From Hypericibacter sp049323455 (GTDB lineage: Bacteria; Pseudomonadota; Alphaproteobacteria; Dongiales; Dongiaceae), in assembly GCA_049323455.1 (NCBI GenBank), contig JBMONF010000011.1, positions 85,086 to 149,085 of the forward strand: a DNA stretch of 64,000 nucleotides. Reading direction: 5' to 3'. The notes beneath the pieces are model-generated. The model was not told where the DNA came from and searched no databases. It was given only the letters and a program-made list of their open reading frames with translations. Shown here in pieces: positions 51,545-59,432 of this stretch; positions within the stretch are counted from its first letter, which is position 1; each line of letters begins with the position of its first letter. Position numbers and translations under genes: made by a program.

Positions 51545-52834
51545 TCAGGGCCGCACCTGCCCGCTGCCGCGCACCAGATATTTGTAGCTGGTGAGCTGCT
51601 CGGCGCCGACGGGACCCCGCGCATGGAGCTTGCCGGTCGAGATGCCGATCTCGGCCCCCATGCCGAACTCGCCGCCGTCGGCGAACTGGGTCGAGCTGTT
51701 GTGGATCACGATGCCGGCATCGACTTCTTTCATGAAGCGCTCGGCCGCGGCCGCGTCCTCGGTCACGATCGCCTCGGTGTGGCGCGAGCCGTGGCGGTTG
51801 ATATGGGCGATCGCCTCGCCGACGCCCGCCACCAGCTTGACCGCGATGATGGCATCGAGGAACTCGGTGTCCCAATCGGCCTCGGTCGCAGGTCTCACGC
51901 GCGCATCGAGCGCTTGCGTCTCGGGATCGCCCCGGAGCTCGCAGCCGGCCTTGGCGAGATCGTCGAGGATCGCCGGCAGATGGCTCTTGGCCACGCGCCG
52001 GTCGACCAGCAGCGTCTCGGTGGCGCCGCAGATGCCCGTGCGCCGCATCTTGGCGTTGAGCACGATCCGCCGCGCCATATCGAGATCGGCGGCACCATCG
52101 ACATAGGTGTGGCAGTTGCCCTCGAGATGCATCAGCACCGGGATGCGGCTCTCGGCGGCGACGCGCTCGATCAGCGCCCTGCCGCCGCGCGGCACCACCA
52201 CGTCGATGAGGTCGTGCAGCTTCAGGAGCTCGCCCACGGCGGCGCGGTCCTGGGTCGGCACGCGCTGGATCGCGGCCTCGGGCAGGCCGGCCGCGGCGAG
52301 CCCGCGCTTGAGTGCCGCCAGGATCGCGCCCGAGCTCAACGCGCTCTCGGAGCCGCCCCTGAGGATCGCGGCATTGCCGGCGCGCAAGGCAAGCGCCCCC
52401 GCATCGGCGGTCACGTTGGGCCGCGATTCGTAGATGATGGCGATCACGCCCAAGGGCACGCGCACGCGGGCGATCTTGAGCCCGTTGGGCCGGGTCCATT
52501 CGGCCATCACCTGGCCCAGAGGATCGGGCTGGGCCGCCACCTCCTCGATGCCCTTGGCCATGGCCTCGACACGCGCGGCATCGAGCTTGAGCCGGTCCTT
52601 GAGCGCCGCCGTCAGGCCCTCGGCCGCCGCCATGTCCTTGGCGTTGGCGGCGAGGATCGCATCGGCGTCGGCGCGGATCGCGGCGGCCATGGCCTTGAGG
52701 GCCGCCGTGCGCTGGTCGGCGCTCGCCAGCGCCAGCGCGGTCGCGGCCGCCTTGGCGGCGAGCGCGACGCTGCGCACCGCGGCGGCGAGGGCGGCGGGAT
52801 CGGTCTTGCGGTTGTCGAGAGCGGCGGCGCTCAT
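51545..52834 (-). CDS. proA: Glutamate-5-semialdehyde dehydrogenase (gamma-glutamyl phosphate reductase)
   Basis: A 429-residue aldehyde-dehydrogenase-fold enzyme for proline synthesis step two. It shows V-P-L-G-V-I-A-I-I-Y-E-S-R-P-N-V-T, L-R-G-G-S-E-S, catalytic Cys in R-R-T-G-I-C-G-A-T-E, and S-S-T-Q-F-A-D-G-G-E-F-G-M-G-A-E. The ATG overlaps the proB stop by four bases. Normal length. Confidence 0.96.
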   Translation of the reverse strand: MSAAALDNRKTDPAALAAAVRSVALAAKAAATALALASADQRTAALKAMAAAIRADADAILAANAKDMAAAEGLTAALKDRLKLDAARVEAMAKGIEEVAAQPDPLGQVMAEWTRPNGLKIARVRVPLGVIAIIYESRPNVTADAGALALRAGNAAILRGGSESALSSGAILAALKRGLAAAGLPEAAIQRVPTQDRAAVGELLKLHDLIDVVVPRGGRALIERVAAESRIPVLMHLEGNCHTYVDGAADLDMARRIVLNAKMRRTGICGATETLLVDRRVAKSHLPAILDDLAKAGCELRGDPETQALDARVRPATEADWDTEFLDAIIAVKLVAGVGEAIAHINRHGSRHTEAIVTEDAAAAERFMKEVDAGIVIHNSSTQFADGGEFGMGAEIGISTGKLHARGPVGAEQLTSYKYLVRGSGQVRP

Positions 52835-53970
52835 GACCGGCTCAACACGAGGTCGTCGCGATGGATCATCTCGTCGCGGCCACGATAGCCCAGCAGCGCC
52901 TCGATTTCACGGCTCTTGTGGCCCTTGATCCGGCGCGCGTCGGCGGCGGAATAGGCCGAAAGTCCGCGGGCGATCTCGCGGCCCCGGGCATCGGCCACGA
53001 TCACGGCGTCGCCGCGCTCGAACTCGCCCTCGACCGCGACCACGCCTGCCGGCAACAGGCTCTTGCCCGAGGCCAGCGCCTTCAAGGCGCCGTCGTCGAC
53101 CATCAGCCGGCCCACGGGCTTGAGCGCGCCCTGGATCCAGGTCTTGCGCGCGGTCAAGGGCGAGGCCGCCGGCAAGAACCAGCTGCAGGTGCCGCCGTCG
53201 CGGATGGCCTTCAAGGGATGCATCTGCCTTCCGTTGGCGATCGCCATGCGGCAGCCGGCGCCGAGCGCCACGCGCGCCGCGGCGAGCTTGGTCACCATGC
53301 CGCCGGAGCTGTAGCCGGGCGGCGCTTCGCCCGCCATGGCCTCGATCTCGGGCGTGATCTCCGTCACCTCGGCGATGAAGCGGGCGTCGGGATCGCGCCG
53401 GGGATCGGCGCTGTAGAGCCCGTCGATGTCGGAGAGCAGGACCAGCGTGTCGGCGCTGATCATGGCGGCCACGCGCGCGGCTAAGCGGTCGTTGTCGCCG
53501 AAGCGGATCTCGGAGGTGGCGACCGTGTCGTTCTCGTTGATGACGGGCACGCAGCCGAGCTTGAGCAGGGTCGAAAGCGTCGAACGCGCATTCAAGTGGC
53601 GCCGGCGCTCCTCGGTGTCGTCGAGCGTGAGCAGAACCTGCGCCACGGTGATGTCGTGGCGCGCCAGCGTCTCCTGATAGGCATGGGCCAGGCGGATCTG
53701 GCCGGTGGCGGCCGCGGCCTGCTTCTCCTCGAGCTTGAGCGCGCCATCGACGAGGCCGAGATGCCGCCTTCCGACGGCAATGGCGCCGGAGGAGACCAGG
53801 ATCACCTCGGTGCCGGCCCGCCTGAGCTCGGCCACGTCGTCGGCCAGCGCGTCGAGCCATTGGCGGCGGATCGCGCCGCTCTTCTCCTCGACCAGGAGCG
53901 CCGAGCCGATCTTGACCACGAGCCGCCTGGCGTTGGCGAGCCCGGGCTTGCCGCGCGTGGAAGCGCTCAC
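52831..53970 (-). CDS. proB: Glutamate 5-kinase
   Basis: A 379-residue enzyme for proline synthesis step one. The amino-acid kinase domain spans about 1-260 (R-L-V-V-K-I-G-S-A-L-L, V-S-S-G-A-I-A-V-G, N-E-N-D-T-V-A, L-S-D-I-D-G-L-Y) and the C-terminal PUA domain about 280-370. GTG at 53970 overlaps the obgE stop (GTGA) and gives the family length; the longer open frame upstream is the obgE shadow. Confidence 0.95.
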   Translation of the reverse strand: MSASTRGKPGLANARRLVVKIGSALLVEEKSGAIRRQWLDALADDVAELRRAGTEVILVSSGAIAVGRRHLGLVDGALKLEEKQAAAATGQIRLAHAYQETLARHDITVAQVLLTLDDTEERRRHLNARSTLSTLLKLGCVPVINENDTVATSEIRFGDNDRLAARVAAMISADTLVLLSDIDGLYSADPRRDPDARFIAEVTEITPEIEAMAGEAPPGYSSGGMVTKLAAARVALGAGCRMAIANGRQMHPLKAIRDGGTCSWFLPAASPLTARKTWIQGALKPVGRLMVDDGALKALASGKSLLPAGVVAVEGEFERGDAVIVADARGREIARGLSAYSAADARRIKGHKSREIEALLGYRGRDEMIHRDDLVLSRS

Positions 53971-55010
53971 AGCGTTTCCTCCTCGGCGCGCTTGGCGGCT
54001 TCGGCCGCCTCGGCCGCGCGGTAGTCCTTCACCGCCGCATAGGCCGCGCGCATCAGCTCCTTCACGCCCTTGCCCGAGGCGCCCGAAACCCGGAACACCT
54101 TGGCGCCGCCGGCCACGCGCGCGAGCCTTCGCGCCTTCGACTGAATCTGGGCCTCGTCGAGCGCATCGCACTTGTTGAGCGCGAGGAGCTCCTTCTTCTC
54201 CGCGAGACCGCCGCCATAGGCCTTGATCTCCTCGCGCACCGTGCGCCAGTCGCGCGCCACGTCTTCCGAGGTGCCGTCCACCAGATGGATCAGCACGCCG
54301 CAGCGCTCGACATGGCCGAGGAAGCGCGTGCCGAGGCCGGCACCCAGCGAGGCGCCCTCGATCAGGCCCGGAATGTCCGCCAGCACGAACTCCGCGCCGT
54401 CCGCCAGCACCACGCCCAGCTGCGGATGGAGCGTGGTGAAGGGATAGTCGGCGATCTTGGGCTTGGCGCGCGTCACGGCGGCCAGCATGGTGGACTTGCC
54501 GGCATTGGGCAGGCCGACGAGGCCGGCATCGGCGATGAGCTTGAGCCTCAGCCACAGCCAGCGCTCCTCGCCGGGCCAGCCGGGATCGGCGCGGCGCGGC
54601 GCCTGGTTGGTCGCGGACTTGTAGTGCGTGTTGCCGAAGCCGCCGTCGCCGCCCTCGGCGAGCATCACGCGCTGGCCGGGCTCGGTCAGGTCGGCGATCA
54701 CCGTCTCCTTGTCCTCGTCGAGGATCTGGGTCCCGATCGGCATGCGGATGACGAGATCGGGGGCCGCGGCGCCGGTACGGTTCTTGCCCATGCCGTGGCC
54801 GCCCTTGGCCGCCTTGAAATGCTGCTGGTAGCGGAAGTCGATCAGGGTGTTGAGGTTGGGCACGGCCTCGGCGATCACATGGCCGCCGCGCCCGCCGTCG
54901 CCGCCGTCGGGCCCGCCGAACTCGATGAACTTCTCGCGCCGGAAGCTGACGGCGCCGGCCCCGCCGTCGCCGCTGCGGACATAGATCTTGGCCTGGTCGA
55001 GGAACTTCAT
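53967..55010 (-). CDS. obgE: GTPase Obg/CgtA
   Basis: A 347-residue ribosome-associated GTPase. The glycine-rich Obg fold occupies 1-158 (F-L-D-Q-A-K-I-Y-V-R-S-G-D-G-G-A-G, then many G-G pairs). The G domain has G1 G-L-P-N-A-G-K-S-T, G2 around T-T-L-H-P, G3 D-I-P-G-L-I-E-G-A and G4 N-K-C-D. The C-terminal 20 residues are Ala/Glu-rich. It acts in 50S maturation and stress control; order rplU-rpmA-obgE is conserved. Confidence 0.96.
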   Translation of the reverse strand: MKFLDQAKIYVRSGDGGAGAVSFRREKFIEFGGPDGGDGGRGGHVIAEAVPNLNTLIDFRYQQHFKAAKGGHGMGKNRTGAAAPDLVIRMPIGTQILDEDKETVIADLTEPGQRVMLAEGGDGGFGNTHYKSATNQAPRRADPGWPGEERWLWLRLKLIADAGLVGLPNAGKSTMLAAVTRAKPKIADYPFTTLHPQLGVVLADGAEFVLADIPGLIEGASLGAGLGTRFLGHVERCGVLIHLVDGTSEDVARDWRTVREEIKAYGGGLAEKKELLALNKCDALDEAQIQSKARRLARVAGGAKVFRVSGASGKGVKELMRAAYAAVKDYRAAEAAEAAKRAEEETL

Positions 55011-55046
55011 CGGACGCGTCTGAAGCGGTTCATGTCATTTAAAACG

Positions 55047-55170
55047 CCCCCTCCCCCTACCCCTCCCGCGAGGGGAGGGGGTCAAGATGTGAACCGCCTG
55101 CCGGCGAGGGGAGGGGGTCACTATCTTTTCTGACCCTCCCCTTGAGGGGGAAGGGTGGGGAGGGGGTGAC
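55047..55170. repeat. Cluster of C-rich/G-rich palindromic repeats
   Basis: Three successive units in 124 bases: CCCCTCCC-GCGA-GGGGAGGGGG, a partial copy with GGCGAGGGGAGGGGG, and a longer arm pair ending GGTGGGGAGGGGGTGAC. The arms CCCCCTCCCC and GGGGAGGGGG pair across the whole element. It lies between rpmA and obgE and is the same class as 15612 and 46311. Confidence 0.7.
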
Positions 55171-55300
55171 AGCGGCTGGGCGAGTTCTTCTCTTCGATCG
55201 TGACCTTGCTCAATCGGACAAAGGAAAAGGGGGAACGGCGGCGCCGTTCCCCCTCCAATTCCTGAAACCTCGGGCCTGGGGCCGGCGTCGCGCTAGGACG

Positions 55301-55558
55301 TCAGCGCCGCGGCTCCACCGAGACGAAGGTGCGCCCGCGCGTGGTGCGATGGAAGCGCACGCGGCCCTCGGCGGTGGCGAAGATGGTATGGTCGCGGCCC
55401 ATGCCGACATTGACGCCGGGATGATAGGTGGTGCCGCGCTGGCGGATGATGATGTTGCCCGGCACCACGATCTCGTCGCCGAACTTCTTGACGCCGAGAC
55501 GCCGGCCGGCCGAATCGCGGCCGTTGCGCGAGCTGCCGCCTGCTTTCTTGTGTGCCAT
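55301..55558 (-). CDS. rpmA: 50S ribosomal protein L27
   Basis: An 85-residue protein starting A-H-K-K-A-G-G-S-S-R-N-G-R-D-S, whose N-terminal arm reaches the peptidyl transferase centre. G-V-K-K-F-G-D, I-I-I-R-Q-R-G-T and D-H-T-I-F-A follow. No N-terminal extension of the Firmicute type. It lies six bases after rplU. Confidence 0.97.
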   Translation of the reverse strand: MAHKKAGGSSRNGRDSAGRRLGVKKFGDEIVVPGNIIIRQRGTTYHPGVNVGMGRDHTIFATAEGRVRFHRTTRGRTFVSVEPRR

Positions 55559-55564
55559 CGGGTG

Positions 55565-56032
55565 TTACTCCTCGGTCTTCCTGGCGGCGGCCTTCTTTGC
55601 CGCCGGCGTCTTCGCGGCCTTCTTCGGCGCGGCCCTCTTCTCCGCGGCCGGCTCCGCCTCGGCTTTGGGCTTCACCACCGCCTTGGCCGCTTCCTTCATC
55701 GCCGCGTCCGGCTTCTTGCCGTCGGTCAGGATGTCGACCACGCGCAGGAGCGACAGCTTCTGGCGATGGCCGCGCTTGCGCCGATAGTTGTGGCGCCGCT
55801 TCTTCTTGAAGATGATCATCTTGTCGGCCTGGATCTGGTCGACGAGGGCGGCCGCCACGGTGGCGCCGGCGACGAGCGGCTTGCCGACCGTCGTCTCATT
55901 GCCGTCGCCGACCATCAGCACCTCGGTGAACTCGACGAGGTCGCCGCTGGCGCCGGGCACGGTCTCGACGCGGATGATGTCGTTCTTGGCGACCTTGTAC
56001 TGCTTGCCGCCGGTCCGGAACACTGCGAACAT
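55565..56032 (-). CDS. rplU: 50S ribosomal protein L21 with Lys/Ala-rich C-terminal extension
   Basis: A 155-residue protein. Residues 1-103 are canonical L21 (M-F-A-V-F-R-T-G-G-K-Q-Y-K-V, ending K-K-K-R-R-H-N-Y-R-R-K-R-G-H-R-Q). The last 50 residues are rich in Lys, Ala and Pro, an extension common in Alphaproteobacteria and probably flexible and RNA-binding. First gene of rplU-rpmA. Confidence 0.96.
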   Translation of the reverse strand: MFAVFRTGGKQYKVAKNDIIRVETVPGASGDLVEFTEVLMVGDGNETTVGKPLVAGATVAAALVDQIQADKMIIFKKKRRHNYRRKRGHRQKLSLLRVVDILTDGKKPDAAMKEAAKAVVKPKAEAEPAAEKRAAPKKAAKTPAAKKAAARKTEE

Positions 56033-56099
56033 GGTCTAAACGCTTGATTTTGCTGTGAAAGCGCGGCCGACGGCGCTGCCGGCTTGACGCGAGGGCGGG

Positions 56100-56127
56100 A
56101 CTATAGCCGGAAGCCCAAGCCTGTCAA
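56100..56127 (-). promoter_or_regulatory. Promoter of rplU-rpmA
   Basis: On the minus strand TTGACA (56127-56122), 16 bases, then TATAGT (56105-56100) give a near-perfect sigma-70 promoter. The start of transcription would fall near 56093, about 60 bases before the rplU ATG. Confidence 0.7.
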
Positions 56128-56177
56128 CGGTTTTCGGCTCCCGCGGGCCCCGCCAGGACCGGCTCTGGCGGCGGGTT

Positions 56178-57173
56178 TCAGGCTGCGAGCTTGAGCGGCC
56201 GGGTGGCCGGCCCGTCGGGCTCGAAGCCCCAGACCATGAGCTCGCCCGTGGCGGCGTTGGCCTCGACCGCCAGCCGCGTGTCGCCATTGAGCACGGGCCA
56301 TTCGAGCCAGGCGAAGTCGCGGGCACCCCGGCCCAGCGCTTTCAGCATCATCTGGCGGCGCTGCCGGCTCTCCTGGCCGCGCGTCCGGCCGCGGATGCGG
56401 GCTGCCAGGAAATGATTGGCGACGGCGGCCGGTGCGGGATGGACGAAGGCGCGGGTCTCGAGCCGCTCGATCACCACCGCCTCGTTCGGCCTCGTGCCGG
56501 CCAGCACGAAGAAGGCCGGCAGGCAGAGCGGCGTCTCGGCGATCATGGCCTTGGCCTCCGCGAAATCGCGGGCCGTCTCGAAGGCGCGGCGCAAGAGATG
56601 GGCCGGCGGCAAGGCGCGGCTCTTCCACCAGGAAATCCGGTCGGCGGCCCAATCGGTCGCGAGGAAGGGCGTGCGCTTGCGCAGAGGCGGCTGGTTGAAG
56701 GCGGCGGCGAAGCGTCCCGGCGCCATGCCGGTCAGCGAGCCCACGAAGCCCGGCCAAGTGACGTTGAGCCAGGGCCCGGCCGGCCCCTCGAGGCGGGCCA
56801 CCACGGCATGGCGGCCCAGCCCCGGCATCGGCCAGTCGAGCACGCGCAGGAGGCGGCAGCCTTGCGTGCCTCGCTCGTGGTGCGCGCCGGTGGTGCAGGC
56901 CCATTCGTAGCTCATATTGAGCATATGGGCGCCGGGCGCGCCCAGGCTCGCGGCCACCCGGTCGATCTCGGGCAGATAGGGATTGGACTGGCGTTCGAGC
57001 CAGGCTCGCGAGCGGCGGTCGCCGAAGGAGAGCAGCCAGCGCGGATAGACCGCATGCCCGATGCCGAGCAGGGCCGCCGCGCGCTGGCGCTCGAGCCGCA
57101 CCAGCTCGGCCGCATCGCCCGAGCCCAGATCGACCACCGGGATTTCCGGCAGGTTGTGAGAGGAATGTTGCAT
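56178..57173 (-). CDS. Acid ceramidase/NAAA-like N-terminal nucleophile hydrolase
   Basis: A 331-residue protein from ATG at 57173. Cys93 in E-W-A-C-T-T-G-A is in the place of the autocatalytic Ntn nucleophile of acid ceramidase and N-acylethanolamine amidase (human C-T-S). R-V-L-D-W-P is the Arg-x-x-Asp pair and W-P-G-F-V-G-S-L-T-G-M-A-P-G-R-F-A-A-A-F-N matches the family block G-x-L-T-G-x-x-P-G-x-F-x-x-x-x-N. No signal peptide, so probably cytoplasmic. It would cut an amide bond, perhaps of a lipid or bile-acid-like conjugate; substrate unknown. The frame also opens at GTG 57200. Confidence 0.7.
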   Translation of the reverse strand: MQHSSHNLPEIPVVDLGSGDAAELVRLERQRAAALLGIGHAVYPRWLLSFGDRRSRAWLERQSNPYLPEIDRVAASLGAPGAHMLNMSYEWACTTGAHHERGTQGCRLLRVLDWPMPGLGRHAVVARLEGPAGPWLNVTWPGFVGSLTGMAPGRFAAAFNQPPLRKRTPFLATDWAADRISWWKSRALPPAHLLRRAFETARDFAEAKAMIAETPLCLPAFFVLAGTRPNEAVVIERLETRAFVHPAPAAVANHFLAARIRGRTRGQESRQRRQMMLKALGRGARDFAWLEWPVLNGDTRLAVEANAATGELMVWGFEPDGPATRPLKLAA

Positions 57174-57377
57174 CGCCCGCCCAGCTTCGCCCGGCGCCAC
57201 GGGCTACCGCAATATGCCAGCTTGCGTCGTTTCGCCCTAGTTAACTTTCAAAAATCGGCTCTCGAGACGGGCGGCGAGACGGTCTTGCGGGGGGCCGGTT
57301 CGTCGGGCCGGCGCGGTCCTGCGACCCTTGCCCTGGCCCGCCGGCTTGGTCTAGGTTCCGCGCCGTTCCGCAAGGCT

Positions 57378-57467
57378 GGACGGGTGGCTGAGTGGTTGAA
57401 AGCACCGCACTCGAAATGCGGCATACTCGCAAGGGTATCGGGAGTTCGAATCTCCCCCCGTCCGCCA
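57378..57467 (+). tRNA. tRNA-Ser (anticodon CGA)
   Basis: A 90-base class II tRNA with acceptor GGACGGG pairing CCCGTCC, anticodon stem CCGCA/TGCGG around CTCGAAA (anticodon CGA at 57412-57414), a long variable arm, T-loop GTTCGAATC and genome-encoded CCA. It reads UCG serine codons. Confidence 0.97.
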
Positions 57468-57560
57468 GCCTTCGCTAAAGCGTCGGCTGGCTTACGCCGT
57501 AGGCGTGAGCCAGCAAGAGAAGAGTTGAAGGCTGCCCTCCGAAGCCTTGGCGAAGGAGGG
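57465..57560. repeat. Three consecutive hairpins between tRNA-Ser and GIY-YIG gene
   Basis: CCAGCC...GGCTGG (57465-57490) begins within the tRNA CCA end. GGCTTACGCC-GTA-GGCGTGAGCC (57489-57511) overlaps it. CCCTCC...GGAGGG (57535-57560) lies just before the GIY-YIG start region. The last unit, with inner GAAGCC/CGAAG, is a recurrent companion of this GIY-YIG family. Confidence 0.65.
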
Positions 57561-57578
57561 CGGGTGGGAAAATGCGAC

Positions 57579-57821
57579 ATGTTTTATGTCTATCTCATCC
57601 AGAGCGAAGCGTTTCCCGACCAGCGATACATCGGGTTCACTGCGGATCTGAAAAAGCGCATCAAGACGCACAACGCGGCCGGCTCCGCCCCTACATCAAA
57701 ATACAAGCCCTGGCGGTTGATCAGCTATCACGCCTTTTCCGATAAGCGCAGGGCGCAAGAGTTCGAGTACTACCTAAAATCCGGCTCGGGCAAGGCATTC
57801 GCCAGGAAGAGATTCTGGTAA
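57579..57821 (+). CDS. Small GIY-YIG nuclease superfamily protein
   Basis: An 80-residue single-domain protein. M-F-Y-V-Y-L-I-Q-S has the first motif (Y-V-Y), and Q-R-Y-I-G-F-T-A-D-L the second, with Arg in L-K-K-R-I-K-T-H-N. P-W-R-L-I-S-Y and a Glu in A-Q-E-F-E-Y-Y-L-K-S complete the nuclease core. ATG at 57579 is the family start. This UPF0213/YhbQ-like group is often found in multiple copies next to tRNA genes and palindromic repeats, suggesting homing-like spread. Confidence 0.85.
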   Translation: MFYVYLIQSEAFPDQRYIGFTADLKKRIKTHNAAGSAPTSKYKPWRLISYHAFSDKRRAQEFEYYLKSGSGKAFARKRFW

Positions 57822-57942
57822 GCAGAATCGGCTCGAATTCGCCCCAAGAAGCGCTTCTCGTCATCCCATCGGAACGCGGCCGCTCGCGGTCGCGCCGGCG
57901 GCCTCTATCGAAGCGATCTTTCCCGCTACCGCCGCGCCCCGC

Positions 57943-59190
57943 TCACCCCGCCATCAAATAGTCGTACGCCGACAGCACGTGCACCCGGACGATGTGAAGG
58001 AAATCCTCCAGCTCCACATGCTCGTCGGCCGAGCCCATGCCGGTGGGGAAGGGCCCGTAGACGTAGGCCGGGATGTCGCGATAGCGCCACAGCCGCGCAT
58101 CCGTGCCGCCGAGGCTCACGATGGGTTGCGGCCGGAAGCCGCGCAAGGCCTCGACGTTCTTCTGGATGATTGCGACCATCTCGCCGTCGGGCGGGCAGTA
58201 GGAGGGCGGGTTGAAGTTGATCTCCTCGACCGAGGCCTGGGGATAGCGGGCGAGCACTTTCCGCACCTCCGCCATGACCTGCTCGCGCGTGACGCCCAGC
58301 GGCAGGCGGATGTCGGCCTCGAAGCGGCAGGCGAAGGGCACCATGTTCACCTTGAGCCCGCCCTCGATGACGCCGATGTTGAGCGTCACCTTCTGCACGA
58401 TGTCGGCTGCCCCCTTGCCCATGGCCTTGTCGACCGAATCGCGCGCCGCCTCGAGCGAGCGGGCGATGTTGTCGGAGATTTTGGGCTCGATCTTCGTGAC
58501 GGCCTCGAGATCGCCGATCAGGCGCTGGGCCAGCTTGGTGGCGCTCTCGCTCGCGTGCGTGTAGGCGCCATGCGCGCCCTTGGTGCGGATCTCGAACGCG
58601 AGCCAGAGCGGCCCCTTCTCGCCGAACCGGATGGTGTAGGGGCTGCCCGGCTCGCCGTTGAGCAGGCAGTCGCCCAGCACCTCGGGGTGATGCTCGACCA
58701 GATAGCGCGCACCCCAGGGCCCGAAGGTCTCCTCGTCCGAGACCGCGGTCAGGGTCAAGCGCCCTTTGAGCCGCTCGCGGATGCGATGGAGGAAGGCGTA
58801 GGTGAAGATCGAGGCGGTGGTGCCGCACTTCATGTCGCAGGCGCCGCGCCCGTAGATCTTCCCGTCGACGAGCTCGCCGCCCCAGGGGTCTCTCGTCCAG
58901 TCGCGCCCGTCGCCCACCGGGAACACGTCGATATGGCCGTTCAGAACCAGATGCTTGCCGGGCGTAGCACCGTCGAAGGCGGCGACCAGGTTCGGCATCT
59001 GGGCGTGAGGCGCGATGGTGCGGAATTCGAGCCCTTCGGCGCGCAGGAAATCGCCGATGAACCGCGCGGCCTCCGTGGTGTCGCCCGGCGGGTTGGGGCT
59101 CTTGCAGCGGATGAAGGCGCGCAAGAAGGCGGTGATGCGCTCGCGCTCCGCCTCGATCCAGCCCGCGAGCTTCTTGCGGTCTTCGCTCAT
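57943..59190 (-). CDS. M20-family metallopeptidase/deacylase (ArgE/DapE-like)
   Basis: A 415-residue di-zinc enzyme. Metal ligands lie in L-N-G-H-I-D-V-F-P (His), Y-G-R-G-A-C-D-M-K (Asp), S-D-E-E-T-F-G (Glu pair) and a C-terminal His (A-D-E-H-V-E). The dimerisation lid domain is about 185-300. Family members cleave N-acyl amino acids or small peptides; ArgE, DapE and succinyl-diaminopimelate types cannot be separated by eye. Monocistronic, divergent from the Rieske gene. Confidence 0.85.
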   Translation of the reverse strand: MSEDRKKLAGWIEAERERITAFLRAFIRCKSPNPPGDTTEAARFIGDFLRAEGLEFRTIAPHAQMPNLVAAFDGATPGKHLVLNGHIDVFPVGDGRDWTRDPWGGELVDGKIYGRGACDMKCGTTASIFTYAFLHRIRERLKGRLTLTAVSDEETFGPWGARYLVEHHPEVLGDCLLNGEPGSPYTIRFGEKGPLWLAFEIRTKGAHGAYTHASESATKLAQRLIGDLEAVTKIEPKISDNIARSLEAARDSVDKAMGKGAADIVQKVTLNIGVIEGGLKVNMVPFACRFEADIRLPLGVTREQVMAEVRKVLARYPQASVEEINFNPPSYCPPDGEMVAIIQKNVEALRGFRPQPIVSLGGTDARLWRYRDIPAYVYGPFPTGMGSADEHVELEDFLHIVRVHVLSAYDYLMAG

Positions 59191-59432
59191 GACAGTGCCG
59201 TCGTCTGCATGCTCAGGCCTCCTGTTCCCGTTGAAAGTGGGCCTCGAGCATAGCGGCGATGGAAGCCGCCGGCCACGGCGACCGATTTGCCCGTATCGGT
59301 CGAGAAAAGCCTCGACACCGTAGCGAAGCCGTCGCGGCCGGCGCTATTCTGTTGCCATCGCCGCCCGGCACCATTCGAGCGGCGAGCCCCTGACCGAAGC
59401 GCCGACGGAAATCCGCCGACAAGGAGGATTCC

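Noticed and set aside
15612..55170. CRISPR array from the many palindromes
   Set aside because: The palindromes are scattered singly or in pairs over tens of kilobases, with no regular spacers and no cas genes.
56412..57821. A 469-codon frame running through the tRNA into the GIY-YIG gene
   Set aside because: It would translate across tRNA-Ser; only the last 80 codons are a real gene.
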